Below, piece by piece: positions 9,415-17,895 of a DNA stretch of 64,000 bases. Every line of letters begins with the position of its first letter. Within the stretch, counting starts at the first letter, position 1. Below the pieces are notes generated by a model. The model did not search any database and was not told the origin of the DNA. It saw only the letters and a program-made list of their open reading frames with translations. Origin of the DNA: DAIOEK01 sp963721445 (lineage in GTDB: Bacteria > Chloroflexota > Anaerolineae > Anaerolineales > Anaerolineaceae); contig CAVRIZ010000008.1 in NCBI GenBank assembly GCA_963721445.1, positions 310,001-374,000 on the forward strand, given 5' to 3'. A program made the translations under genes and the position numbers.

Positions 9415-10066
9415 GGACAATCGGATCAAATTGATGATCGTGGATGACCACGCCATCGTCCGACAGGGATTGCGGTCGTACCTGGAGTTGATGGATGATA
9501 TCGAGATCGTGGGGGAAGCCCCCAATGGAAAGATCGCCTTGCAGTTGGTGGACGCCCTGCAACCGGATGTGATTCTGATGGACCTGGTCATGCCAGAAAT
9601 GGACGGCATCACAGCCACCCGTCAGCTCCAGGACCGGGGGTCCAAAGCGCGGGTGATCGTCCTGACCTCCTTCACCGAAGATGAAAAGATCATCCCCGCC
9701 ATCCAGGCTGGCGCCACCAGCTTCCTACTCAAGGATGTGGCACCTGCAGAATTGATGGATGCCATCCATGCCGCGTACCGGGGAGAAGCCCGCCTGCATC
9801 CCACAGTCGCCCGCAAACTGATGGATCAGGTCAAACCGTCGTTGAATTCCACATCCCAAGCCGGAAGAGAATATCTCCCCCGTGAGATGGAAGTGCTTAA
9901 GCTGGTTGCGGATTGCCTCAGCAACCAGGAGATCGCCGACGCGCTGGTCATCAGCGAAAAGACCGTCAAATCCCACGTCAGCAGCCTGCTTACCAAGCTG
10001 AATCTAAAGGACAGAACTCAACTGGCGGTCTATGCCGTTAAACAGGGCTACACCAATCCAAAGTAG
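9407..10066 (+). CDS. NarL/LuxR-family response regulator
   Basis: The start is ATG 9407, overlapping the kinase stop. The receiver domain (residues 4-120) has the acidic pair in VDDHAIVRQG, the phospho-acceptor aspartate in VILMDLVMPEMDG, the conserved threonine/serine region VIVLTSF, and lysine in SFLLKDV. The C-terminal GerE-type HTH (about 150-210) reads LPREMEVLKLVADCLSNQEI, then SEKTVKSHVSSLLTKL. It is a DNA-binding output partner of the preceding kinase; targets are unknown. The operon ends at a strong terminator 35 nt downstream. Confidence 0.95.
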   Translation: MPEDNRIKLMIVDDHAIVRQGLRSYLELMDDIEIVGEAPNGKIALQLVDALQPDVILMDLVMPEMDGITATRQLQDRGSKARVIVLTSFTEDEKIIPAIQAGATSFLLKDVAPAELMDAIHAAYRGEARLHPTVARKLMDQVKPSLNSTSQAGREYLPREMEVLKLVADCLSNQEIADALVISEKTVKSHVSSLLTKLNLKDRTQLAVYAVKQGYTNPK

Positions 10067-10101
10067 TTTATCCGTCTGAAGACCTAGTGCCATCCGTCTC
10101 A

Positions 10102-10130
10102 AGACCGATTCAAAAGATCGGTCTTTTTTT
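10102..10130 (+). terminator. Rho-independent terminator after the two-component operon
   Basis: Stem AGACCGAT/ATCGGTCT with loop TCAAAAG, followed by TTTTTTT. Confidence 0.9.
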
Positions 10131-10224
10131 GATTCCATCTCCTCTTCACGGTCGATGGCAGCACCCGGGGAAACGGGTATTCTATCCATAGCTCAATCAG
10201 AGTACCAAAGAAAGGCAGGAAAGA

Positions 10225-10437
10225 ATGAACGAATATAAAGCAGTGTACACGGTCAAAGGAATGCTTCAGGCGATGTCAATTCGCTTTGGGTTGGAACAGG
10301 CTGGTATCTCCTCCAAGGTAGCCAATAGCCGGGATGCCTACACCATCCTGGTGCCGGCTGCCCAACTCTTCAACGCGGAGGGTGTGCTCTACCCCTTCGG
10401 TCGTAACACTGACATGCTCGTCACCGTCCGCCGCTAA
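10225..10437 (+). CDS. Small DUF2007-like protein
   Basis: A 70-residue protein (MNEYKAVYTVKGMLQAMSI) with the beta-alpha-beta look of DUF2007/putative-signal-transducer domains: an opening strand VYTVKGMLQA, helix, GLEQAGISSKV and a closing LVPAAQLFNAEG. AAAGGCAGGAAAG lies before ATG 10225. The acyltransferase gene starts 53 nt later on the same strand and may share the transcript. The family call is tentative and the function unknown. Confidence 0.5.
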   Translation: MNEYKAVYTVKGMLQAMSIRFGLEQAGISSKVANSRDAYTILVPAAQLFNAEGVLYPFGRNTDMLVTVRR

Positions 10438-10489
10438 TTTGGTACCCCTGAAAATTGTATATAACCGAACATCTAAAAGGAAAAATCAA

Positions 10490-11699
10490 ATGGGAACAAT
10501 CACTGCAAGTAATACGAACCAAATCACAAAAGTGCAAACCGCCGTTGCCGTGAAGACCGGAATTCGAGCCGGTTACATCGACATGGTACGGCTAATCATG
10601 ACAATCCTGGTCGTGGCAGTCCACGCTGCCGTCACTTACGGCTCGATCGGCGACTGGACCTACGAAGATCCTGCCCAGAGCGAACTGAGCAGCGTAGCGC
10701 TTTCTTTTGTTGTCTTTTATAGTCAGGCATTCTTTATGGCTTTATTCTTCTTTTTCACTGGCTACTTTACCCCCGGTTCCGTCGACCGCAAGGGTTGGAT
10801 CGGCTTCTGGAAGGATCGTATTCTGCGCATCGGCATTCCGCTGGTCGCCTATACCTGGTTCCTCAGCCGACTGCCGAATTATATCGACGCCATGGCTAAC
10901 GGTGGTTTCTCCGGATCCCTGGGGCAGTATTTCCGACAGACGATCTGGACTCAGCCAGACGAAGGTCCGACCTGGTTCCTGTTCACCATCCTGCTCTTCA
11001 GCGCTGCGTATTTCCTGATCCGCCTGCTGGGTGAAAAACTGGGAGTGAGCAGTGATTGGGTCAAAAAAGTGCCCGCTCCCGGTAACCTGGTTCTCGTCAC
11101 CGCCGCCGTCTTCATCTCTCTCGGCACGCTTGCTGATCGCTCAATTCATGCAGATCCCGGATGCCGTGGATGTCTTCGACATCTTCTCCCTCAAGCTGGG
11201 TTTCTTCCCCTCTTATATTGTCTTCTTCCTCGCCGGGATACTGGCTTACCGCAACCATTGGCTGGATCAGTTTTCTGCGAAAGTGCAGCGCTTCTGGAAT
11301 TGGATCACCCTGAGCATGGTCATTTCCCTGCCTGCCCTGCTGTTCCTGGGCGGCGCCCCCGATGGATATATTGACCTCTTCATGGGCGGATTGAACTGGC
11401 GTTGCTTCCTGATGAGCGTCTGGCTCGGCTTCTCCTGTGTCGCCTTCAGCATCAGCATCACACTCTGGCTGCGTAACCGGACATCTGCAAATTCGAAACT
11501 GGCTGCCATAGGCGCAAAGGATAACTACGCAGTCTACATTATCCACCCATTGATCTTGGTGCCGGTCTGTTATGCCCTCAGCTTCTCCGGTCTGGACCCG
11601 ATGGTCAAGTTCGCGCTTTCGCTGTTCGTTACGGTGCGGCTGTGCTTCCTGGCGGCGGAGGTACTGCGAAGAATTCCGGGATTGAAGAGAATATTGTAA
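10490..11699 (+). CDS. Acyltransferase-3 family membrane protein, one frameshift
   Basis: A multi-pass protein of about 400 residues with the family's signature opening YIDMVRLIMTILVVAVHAAV (the catalytic-type His of the R-x10-H pattern), GPTWFLFTILLF in the middle, and a C-terminal NYAVYIIHPLILVPVCY. Family members O-acylate cell-surface sugars or lipids. The frame shifts near 11135 (after VFISLG) to RLLIAQFMQIPDAVD. The gene ends at 11699 and is followed by a terminator. A decayed copy of its 3' end lies at 13636-13809, on the other side of the next gene. Confidence 0.85.
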
Positions 11700-11730
11700 G
11701 AAATTGATCGAATGAGGTGGTATTATCGTT

Positions 11731-11757
11731 GGGGCGCCCCTGGTGGGCGCCCCATTT
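11731..11757 (+). terminator. Rho-independent terminator after the acyltransferase gene
   Basis: GGGGCGCC (11731-11738) / GGCGCCCC (11746-11753) with a 7-nt loop, followed by an A/T-rich tract. The tail is less T-rich than in other terminators here. Confidence 0.65.
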
Positions 11758-11927
11758 AATTTCATATATATAATTGGGTGATGGAGCAGACCGGGCACGA
11801 CTTGCCTCCGCAATAAAAAGGGAGATCGAGGAGAGTGGGTTGGCATTTCGATGATGGTTCCAGACGGGTCGAGATTACACCAATGACTTCAATACTCTGA
11901 AAATGTATTGATAAGGAATTGCCTTTC

Positions 11928-13523
11928 ATGCTTGATAATTCCAAGACTTCTTTAATATCAAGAATTATCTATATATTATTTTTCATAATCACAGGTTTGC
12001 TGGTATTTAATGTCTTCCTGTGGAGAGATTCGGTTGAATTCTCATGCAAACAACCTCTCGATCTGAGCGCACGATTGATTTTTGGTATCGATATAATTTT
12101 CCTGGTTTTGCTTGTACTTCTTGGGGGCAAACTAATTAATAAGGATAATTCTTTCCATAAATATTTCCTCTTTATTAATATCGCTGTCTTAATTATCCAA
12201 ATAATTTACGCACACAACATATACTTTTTTACTGGCTGGGATGTCAGCCATGTTTTTGATGCTGTTCATTACGTTATTAATAAGAACAGTTTCGTAAGAA
12301 TTAATGCCATGTATCCTTTCTCGGTTTATCCCAATAATTTGGGAATACTTTTCCTTTTATTACCGATTGAATGGATAGCTCGTTTGATCAATGTAGATGG
12401 ATATTTGGCTTCAATTATGTTAAGCGTATTATCTGTGAACGTAGCTGGTGTTGTTCTGTATTATTTGATCAAACACTTGACTCAAAAGCCAATAATTGCG
12501 ATGTTCACCTGGATACTTTTTTACATTCTATTTGGCTTTTCGCCCTGGATAACCATCCCGTACACGGATACTTTCACAATACTTTTTCCTATTACCGCTT
12601 TGTATATTTATGTAACAAAAAAACAGCAAGAAGTGAGTGTTCCCAGGTCGCTCTTGATTGGTTTTCTTCTGTTTTGGGGAATGTATATCAAACCAAGTGT
12701 AGTTGTGGTACTGGTGGCAATACTTCTTACAGAAATCCTCAGTTGGGGAAAATGGAGCGCAAAATTAACCAATTATAGAAAGTTGATTTCGATCGGTTTT
12801 ATACTTTTAGGTGGTGCTCCAGTATTTTTAGGAAATGCACTGATCCATAAAGCTTTAATCAATATCCTTAATCCCGAAGCCCGTTTCACCGCGCTACATT
12901 ACATCAATATGGGCTTAAACACCAACCGGGATGGTGTTTTTTGGGGAGAAGATGTTGAATATTCAAAAAGTTTTCAAACCGTAAAAGAGAGAAATCAGGG
13001 TGATCTCTCAAAAATAAAAACACGTTTGCTAAGTTTCGGTGTTGAAGGATATGCCCAGTTTTTAAGTAGAAAAGCCCTAGCTAATTTTGCGGATGGAACC
13101 TTCGCCTGGGGAATTGAGGGGAATTTTTTTCAGAAAATTCCTGAGCGAATAAATCCCATCAACAAAATCCTCAATAGTTATATTATTCGTTATGGAGTCA
13201 ATTACTCAAAATTCCTCACTGGCAGTCAGTTTGCATGGTATTTGTGCTTGTTAATCCTTCCATTTCTTGTATTTGTACCGAAACACCTCAAAAACAATGC
13301 TGTCCTACTCTGTTTATCCATACTAGGGATTATCGCTTTTGTAATGCTATTTGAAGCACGCGCACGATATTTGATAAACCATATCCCAGTATTGTTGGTC
13401 GGGGTTGGAATGGGCTTCAACAATTTAATAGCCACGTCAATGGATATTTATACTAAGATAAAATCGAAACATACAATTGAATCTTTCCCTGCCAATACCC
13501 CCTCCAATCTCCATTCAGGGTGA
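11928..13523 (+). CDS. Large integral membrane protein, glycosyltransferase-C/mannosyltransferase-like
   Basis: A protein of about 531 residues with roughly 10-12 hydrophobic helices. After the first two helices a polar loop contains TGWDVSHVFDAVHYVI, in the place where GT-C enzymes carry their catalytic aspartate loop. This suggests a polyprenyl-phosphate-sugar-dependent glycosyltransferase acting on the outer face of the membrane; no family was identified with certainty. ATG 11928 is preferred over TTG 11919 because AAGGA (11913-11917) is well spaced from the ATG. The gene is visibly AT-richer than its upstream neighbours and lies between an intact and a decayed copy of an acyltransferase, so it was probably acquired. 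Confidence 0.6.
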   Translation: MLDNSKTSLISRIIYILFFIITGLLVFNVFLWRDSVEFSCKQPLDLSARLIFGIDIIFLVLLVLLGGKLINKDNSFHKYFLFINIAVLIIQIIYAHNIYFFTGWDVSHVFDAVHYVINKNSFVRINAMYPFSVYPNNLGILFLLLPIEWIARLINVDGYLASIMLSVLSVNVAGVVLYYLIKHLTQKPIIAMFTWILFYILFGFSPWITIPYTDTFTILFPITALYIYVTKKQQEVSVPRSLLIGFLLFWGMYIKPSVVVVLVAILLTEILSWGKWSAKLTNYRKLISIGFILLGGAPVFLGNALIHKALINILNPEARFTALHYINMGLNTNRDGVFWGEDVEYSKSFQTVKERNQGDLSKIKTRLLSFGVEGYAQFLSRKALANFADGTFAWGIEGNFFQKIPERINPINKILNSYIIRYGVNYSKFLTGSQFAWYLCLLILPFLVFVPKHLKNNAVLLCLSILGIIAFVMLFEARARYLINHIPVLLVGVGMGFNNLIATSMDIYTKIKSKHTIESFPANTPSNLHSG

Positions 13524-13635
13524 TCTCAACCTGCCGGGTGCAGATGGAAGCCTCGCCAAGAATCCCCGGCATATTACACCCATCCTCCAGTTCGACCATG
13601 CCTAGGCTTAATCCCGACGGCTTCGTTTGCCTACC

Positions 13636-13809
13636 TTTCCTGGGTGGCGCCCCCGATGGGTATATTATCCTCTTCATGGCTGGATTGAACTGGCGCTGCT
13701 TCCTGATGAGCGTCTGGTTCGGGTTCTCTTGCATAGCCTTCAGCTTCAGCATCACCCTCTGGCAGCGGAGGTGTTGCGGAGTCTCCCGGGGTTAAAGATG
13801 ATGTTGTAG
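13636..13809 (+). pseudogene. Decayed 3' fragment of an acyltransferase-3 gene
   Basis: This stretch repeats the 3' part of the gene ending at 11699. The sequence encoding FLGGAPDGYI.LFMAGLNWR and CFLMSVW.GFSC.AFS matches 11345-11470 closely. It then jumps over roughly 180 nt of the parent to its last 45 nt (AEVLRSLPGLK). No start codon or upstream part is present. It is a remnant of a duplication, not a gene. Confidence 0.8.
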
Positions 13810-13837
13810 GATATTGGGATATAGTGGTAACCAGAGC

Positions 13838-13851
13838 GGGCAATATTGCCC
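13838..13851. other. Short perfect palindrome in a 270-bp gene-free gap
   Basis: GGGCAATATTGCCC is a 14-bp perfect palindrome; its flanks (ATAGTGG ... CACTAT) extend it imperfectly. It may be a weak terminator or protein site. The rest of 13810-14078 is AT-rich with nothing else recognisable. Confidence 0.35.
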
Positions 13852-14078
13852 ACTATGAGATGTTCTTATAAAATAATGTTAAGCTGAAGTAAAATATCGG
13901 GCTCATACTGATTCCATATTACAGCGAGACTTCTGAAAGCGCTCTGACCTTCAAATACCAGTTCTGCATAAGCAAATTGCGTAAATCACAAAGGCAATTC
14001 ATAATATGAATAATCTCCTTTTGATTGATATTTGTTTATTTTCTTATCTTTCGATTCTTGCATAACGGACAATTCAAT

Positions 14079-14990
14079 ATGAAAGCGTTTATTGGGGTTA
14101 CAGATCGTGATTGGTTTAATCTGTTAAGGATACAGACAAACTTAGCAGAAATAAACTTTTGGCAACCATCCGGTAAATCATCATTCAAAGCCCTTAACCC
14201 CGGAGATTTGTTTCTTTTCAAACTTCATTATCCTGACAATTTTATTGTTGGGGGAGGATTTTTCGCTCATGCAACTTTGCTTCCGATTAGTCTTGCTTGG
14301 GAAGCATTTGGGGTTTGTAATGGCGCATTAAATCTCATTGATATGAAATCGAAGGTAATGAAATACAGATCGCAAAATACATCAATAAATACAGATTTTC
14401 AAATTGGTTGTATCCTCCTTGAACAACCATTTTTCTTAGCCAAGGAAGTATGGCTGCCTGTTCCTTCAAACTGGTCTTCAAATATCGTAAAAGGAAAAAC
14501 ATATGACTTAGCAACCGAGCCCGGATCAAAATTATGGGATCAATTGCATACAGTAATTCCACTCACGAAAACAATAAATGAAGAAAAGGCAAGGTATGGC
14601 GAACCAGTGTTATCCTATCCACGTCTAGGGCAAGGATCGTTTAGGATCTTAGTTACTGATGAATATGAACGTAAATGTGCAATTACTAACGAGAGGACAT
14701 TACCCGCTTTAGACGCGGCTCATATTAAACCATATTCAGAAAATGGTCTCCATGAAATCACGAATGGTATTCTTCTGAGGAGAGATCTCCATGCACTTTT
14801 TGATAATGGGTATATAACCATTACAACATCATACAGAGTTGAAATTAGTCGAAGAATTAAAGAAGAATATGAAAATGGTAGAGATTACTATCGACATCAA
14901 GGAAATCTGATTAGGCTACCCAGAAATTTAATTAACCGACCGAGCTCTGATTATTTAGAGTGGCACAATAATCAGATTTTTAAAGGCTGA
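14079..14990 (+). CDS. HNH endonuclease with an N-terminal PUA/EVE-like domain
   Basis: A 303-residue protein from ATG 14079. The C-terminal third has an HNH_2-type nuclease core: CAITNERTLPALDAAHIKPY, then NGILLRRDLHALFDNGYI (catalytic histidines about residues 221 and 243). The N-terminal part reads GVTDRDWFNLL, FWQPSGKSSFKALNPGD and GGGFFAHATLLPISLAWEAF. This pattern resembles PUA-like modified-base or nucleic-acid reading domains that are fused to nucleases in type IV restriction enzymes. No methyltransferase is nearby, which fits a modification-dependent enzyme, but that is inference. It lies in an AT-rich accessory stretch beside repeats and a DUF559 gene. Confidence 0.75.
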   Translation: MKAFIGVTDRDWFNLLRIQTNLAEINFWQPSGKSSFKALNPGDLFLFKLHYPDNFIVGGGFFAHATLLPISLAWEAFGVCNGALNLIDMKSKVMKYRSQNTSINTDFQIGCILLEQPFFLAKEVWLPVPSNWSSNIVKGKTYDLATEPGSKLWDQLHTVIPLTKTINEEKARYGEPVLSYPRLGQGSFRILVTDEYERKCAITNERTLPALDAAHIKPYSENGLHEITNGILLRRDLHALFDNGYITITTSYRVEISRRIKEEYENGRDYYRHQGNLIRLPRNLINRPSSDYLEWHNNQIFKG

Positions 14991-15284
14991 TTATTAAAAT
15001 TTGACGACTATCCATTAATTATATGTATACAAGAATACTTATATTCAATAGCAATTATTCGCGTTCAGTAAACAAAACCCAATCAATTTTCCGATATCAG
15101 TGCATAATTATTCTTGTGGGGTAGGTATTTCCCATCGGTGCAAAAGTAAGTTATATATCATTATTTGTCTATACTCCCATACCTCAGAATTTTCTAATCT
15201 TCCTATCTCAGCATAAATCTCCGCCCTTTCAGACGAACTCGTTTACGAAAACCTGATCGATGTTGGTTTAATAATTACCGACTA

Positions 15285-15960
15285 GAATGAGTCTGTACCT
15301 CTCAAGTCCTCCCCTGCGATCTTTGTGGGGGAGGGTTGGGTGGGGGCATTGAGTTTTTGGACTGTTTGAAATATAAAAGCAACTGCGCCTACCTTGAAGC
15401 TTCTTCCAAACACGAGTGAGGACTTGGGTTCCAGCCCCCTCCTTGAATCCTCCCCCTAACTCGGGGGAGGTCTTGTGTATCTGATCCAACTTTCATCCTC
15501 ACTGAATCCTGTGGAAGGCTTGGACTTCAACCCCAGCATCGCTCAGACTCGAGTGAAGATGTGGATTACAACCCCCACCTTTCATCCTCCCCCAAACTCG
15601 GGGGAGGACTTGGGACCTAACCCAACCTTGCTCCCTCCACTGAGTCTGGGGAAAATCCGGAAATCAGCCTGGACCTTTCATCCTCCCCAAACGCAAGGGA
15701 GTTGGGTATCTGATCAAACTTGCACCCTACACAAAGTCCGGGGAAAAACCGGAATTCAACCCCCACCTTACTTTCTTACCCTAACCCAGAGGAGGATTTA
15801 GGTATCTGATACAACTTGCATCCTCGCTGGATCCTGTGGAAGTATTGGACATCAACCCCACTTTGCAACGCTCAGACTCGAGTGAAGATGCGGATTGCAG
15901 CCCCCACCTTTCATCCTCCCCCAAACTCGGGGAGGACTCTGGGAATCTCACGCCATCTTT
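15285..15960. repeat. G/C-rich dispersed repeat field
   Basis: The gene-free stretch 14991-15986 contains an AT-rich 5' part and then a field of related repeats. The motif CCTCCCCC.AACTCGGGGGAGG, a self-complementary hairpin, recurs at about 15449, 15586 and 15916. A block of about 118 bp (15490-15607, from CATCCTCACTGAATCCTGTG through ACTCGAGTGAAGATG to the hairpin) is repeated with few changes at about 15817-15936. No real reading frame spans the field. It resembles REP-like or miniature mobile elements. Confidence 0.75.
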
Positions 15961-15986
15961 CATTCACTCTTAAACTCGAATTGGTC

Positions 15987-16298
15987 TTACTGGTCAACGC
16001 CAAGGATCGATTCTAGTGTCAGGATGACGCCATTTATATTCTGGAATACTTCTCGAGCCTGAAAACGAACCACCCGATAACCCAATTTCACAAGATTAGC
16101 TTCGCGGATCTTGTCGTCAACATCTTTCAACGAATGGACTTCACCATCAATTTCGATGATGAGCTTCTTATCAATGCAGCAGAAATCAACTACATAACTC
16201 CCGATCGGATGCTGCCTGCGGAATTTGTATCCACCCACCTGGCGTGCCCGCAATTCATTCCAGAGCAGCTTTTCCGGAAGGGTCATGTTCTTACGCAA
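15987..16298 (-). CDS. DUF559 endonuclease-like protein
   Basis: A protein of about 100 residues of the DUF559 family, which has a very-short-patch-repair/restriction-endonuclease-like fold. Diagnostic blocks are EKLLWNELRARQVGGYKFRR, QHPIGSYVVDFCCIDKKLII, EIDGEVHS and LGYRVVRFQAREVF. The D in VVDF, the E of EIDG and the following K-rich segment match the PD-(D/E)XK arrangement. It starts at TTG 16298 or ATG 16286; a stop lies just upstream. DUF559 genes are commonly scattered and associated with repeats, as here. It lies 56 nt downstream of the DUF6504 gene on the same strand and may be co-transcribed with the PolB cassette. Confidence 0.8.
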   Translation of the reverse strand: MRKNMTLPEKLLWNELRARQVGGYKFRRQHPIGSYVVDFCCIDKKLIIEIDGEVHSLKDVDDKIREANLVKLGYRVVRFQAREVFQNINGVILTLESILGVDQ

Positions 16299-16353
16299 GA
16301 TTTCTGGCTAATGATCGTTGTTCTGGTGGTCAGTCGCATTTATTTCTTCCTGG

Positions 16354-16728
16354 TTATTCCAATTCAGCAACATAACTCAATTCTTCCAGCAAAAACCAGC
16401 CGCTCGAATGGACGAAGGCATCCTTGGGGGCACGGTCGAAGTAGATCGTGAAGATCCGCCCGGAAGACGTCTCCACCGTGAAGAAGTCCCTGCCCACACC
16501 CCAGGACCCGCGACTCTTCGCCACCGCGGCGTGCTGGGGCTGCATATTACGCGCCATGCGCCCCTTGCGGGCGTAGTCGTGCCACTCGCGCAGCATCTCT
16601 ATCACATCGAAAGTCTCTCCCCGCCAGGTGAAGTGATCCGGGCAGCCCTGTTTCTTTTCCAGCAGCGGCTCCCGGTCGAACGCTACCTCAATCGAATCTC
16701 CGATAAAGCGGATGGGGCGTAGCTCCAT
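16354..16728 (-). CDS. DUF6504 family protein
   Basis: A 124-residue protein resembling the DUF6504 family, known mainly from actinobacteria beside or fused to ImuB/Y-family polymerase genes. Visible family pattern: an N-terminal RPIRF segment, then a tryptophan-rich core (DHFTWRGETFDVIEMLREWH). Two further blocks follow, SRGSWGVGRDFFTVETSSGR and FTIYFDRAPKDAFVHSSGWF. The function is unknown; by association it is an accessory of translesion or repair polymerases. It is the last clear gene of the 21.2-16.4 kb cassette and overlaps the end of the radical SAM gene. Confidence 0.72.
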   Translation of the reverse strand: MELRPIRFIGDSIEVAFDREPLLEKKQGCPDHFTWRGETFDVIEMLREWHDYARKGRMARNMQPQHAAVAKSRGSWGVGRDFFTVETSSGRIFTIYFDRAPKDAFVHSSGWFLLEELSYVAELE

Positions 16729-17892
16729 AAGTCCAACTGGTACACCGGTTTATGCCCATCCAGCAGGATGAACGGCGCAGCCCGTTTGGGTGAGATACCC
16801 AGGTCCGCGAGCTGCTTCAACTCGGTGAGTTTCCTTTCCTTCCTACTATTATATATTCGCTCCGCGCCCAGCTTGCCGATCCCGGGGATGCGCAACAGGG
16901 TCTCCTTCTCCACCCGGTTGATCTCCACCGGCTGCATCCTCAAAATTCTGGCGCGCCCAGGCCAGCTTCGGATCCGCATCCAGCGGCAGGAAGCCCTCCC
17001 CACGAAATGGCAGCTCTTCCATCCCGAAGCCATAATCCCGCAGCAGGAAGGATGCCTGGTAGAGGCGCACGTAACGGGTGTAATCCATGGGCGGCTGGCC
17101 ATCCAGCGGCGTATCCGGCGCCGGGCTGAAGGCGGAGTAATACACTCGCGCCAGACCGTGCTGCTTGTAGAGCAATTCACTGATCTGGAGCGTTTCCACG
17201 TCCGTCTCCCCCGCGCCGCCCACCACCAACTGGGTGGTGATGGAAGCCGTCTTCTCCTCCACCCTGTTTTCCAGTCTGGCCTTGCGGAACTTATCCATCA
17301 TCTGGATGCGCGGATACAGATCGCCGTACAGATCCTTCTTTGGCGCCAGGACTTTCAGTCGTTGCGGGTTGGGACCTTCCAGGTTGATGGACACCCGATC
17401 ACAGATCTGCATGGACCTCTCGATCTGGGCTTCTTCGGAACCCGGCATCACCTTGAGATGGACGTATCCCCGATAATGGTATTTCTGGCGCAGGATCTCA
17501 ATGGTCTTGATCAACCTGTCCTGGCTCTTCACCCCACCCCCGGCGATCCCCGAACTGAGGAAGATGCCCCGCACGACCCCCGCCCGGACCATCTTCATGA
17601 AGGCCTCCGCCATCTCTTCCGGGGAAAAGCTGTAGCGCTGCACATTGCGCGGCTGGCGGAAGACACAGTAATGGCAGTCGTTCTCGCAGGCTGTCGTGAG
17701 CATGGTCTTCAGCAAGGGGATGGTCTTGCCGCCGCCCATCTGGGCGTGGAACACCCCGAATTTCTTCGGTTTTAGTCCCAATTCCGGGTCGACTGTCCGA
17801 GCGCTTCCACCGCACATGGTAATGGAGGGAACTCCCTCCTCTTCATGGTCAGCCCCATCGGTTAGCAACCGCAATTTCTGGAAAGCATCCAT
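16683..17892 (-). CDS. Radical SAM protein with C-terminal helix-hairpin-helix, one frameshift
   Basis: This matches the putative DNA modification/repair radical SAM family (rSAM linked to uracil-DNA glycosylases). The [4Fe-4S] motif is CENDCHYC (CxxxCxxC) near residue 70, followed by FRQPRNVQRYSFSPEEMAEA and the GG motif region GIFLSSGI. The frame shifts near 16940: FEDAAGG gives way to QPVEINRVEKETLLRIPGIG. This is a DNA-binding helix-hairpin-helix (residues about 320-350). The end reads GHKPVYQLDLW. The reaction is unknown. It lies 3 nt after the polymerase gene and before DUF6504, with no glycosylase partner. Confidence 0.85.
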
Positions 17893-17895
17893 CTT

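Noticed and set aside
15475..16016. Several open frames through the G/C-rich repeats
   Set aside because: They follow the repeat units and contain repeated proline- and threonine-rich peptides without conservation or start signals.
16768..17775. Open frame of 335 codons on the plus strand
   Set aside because: Antisense to the radical SAM gene, with no family signature and no promoter or ribosome site.
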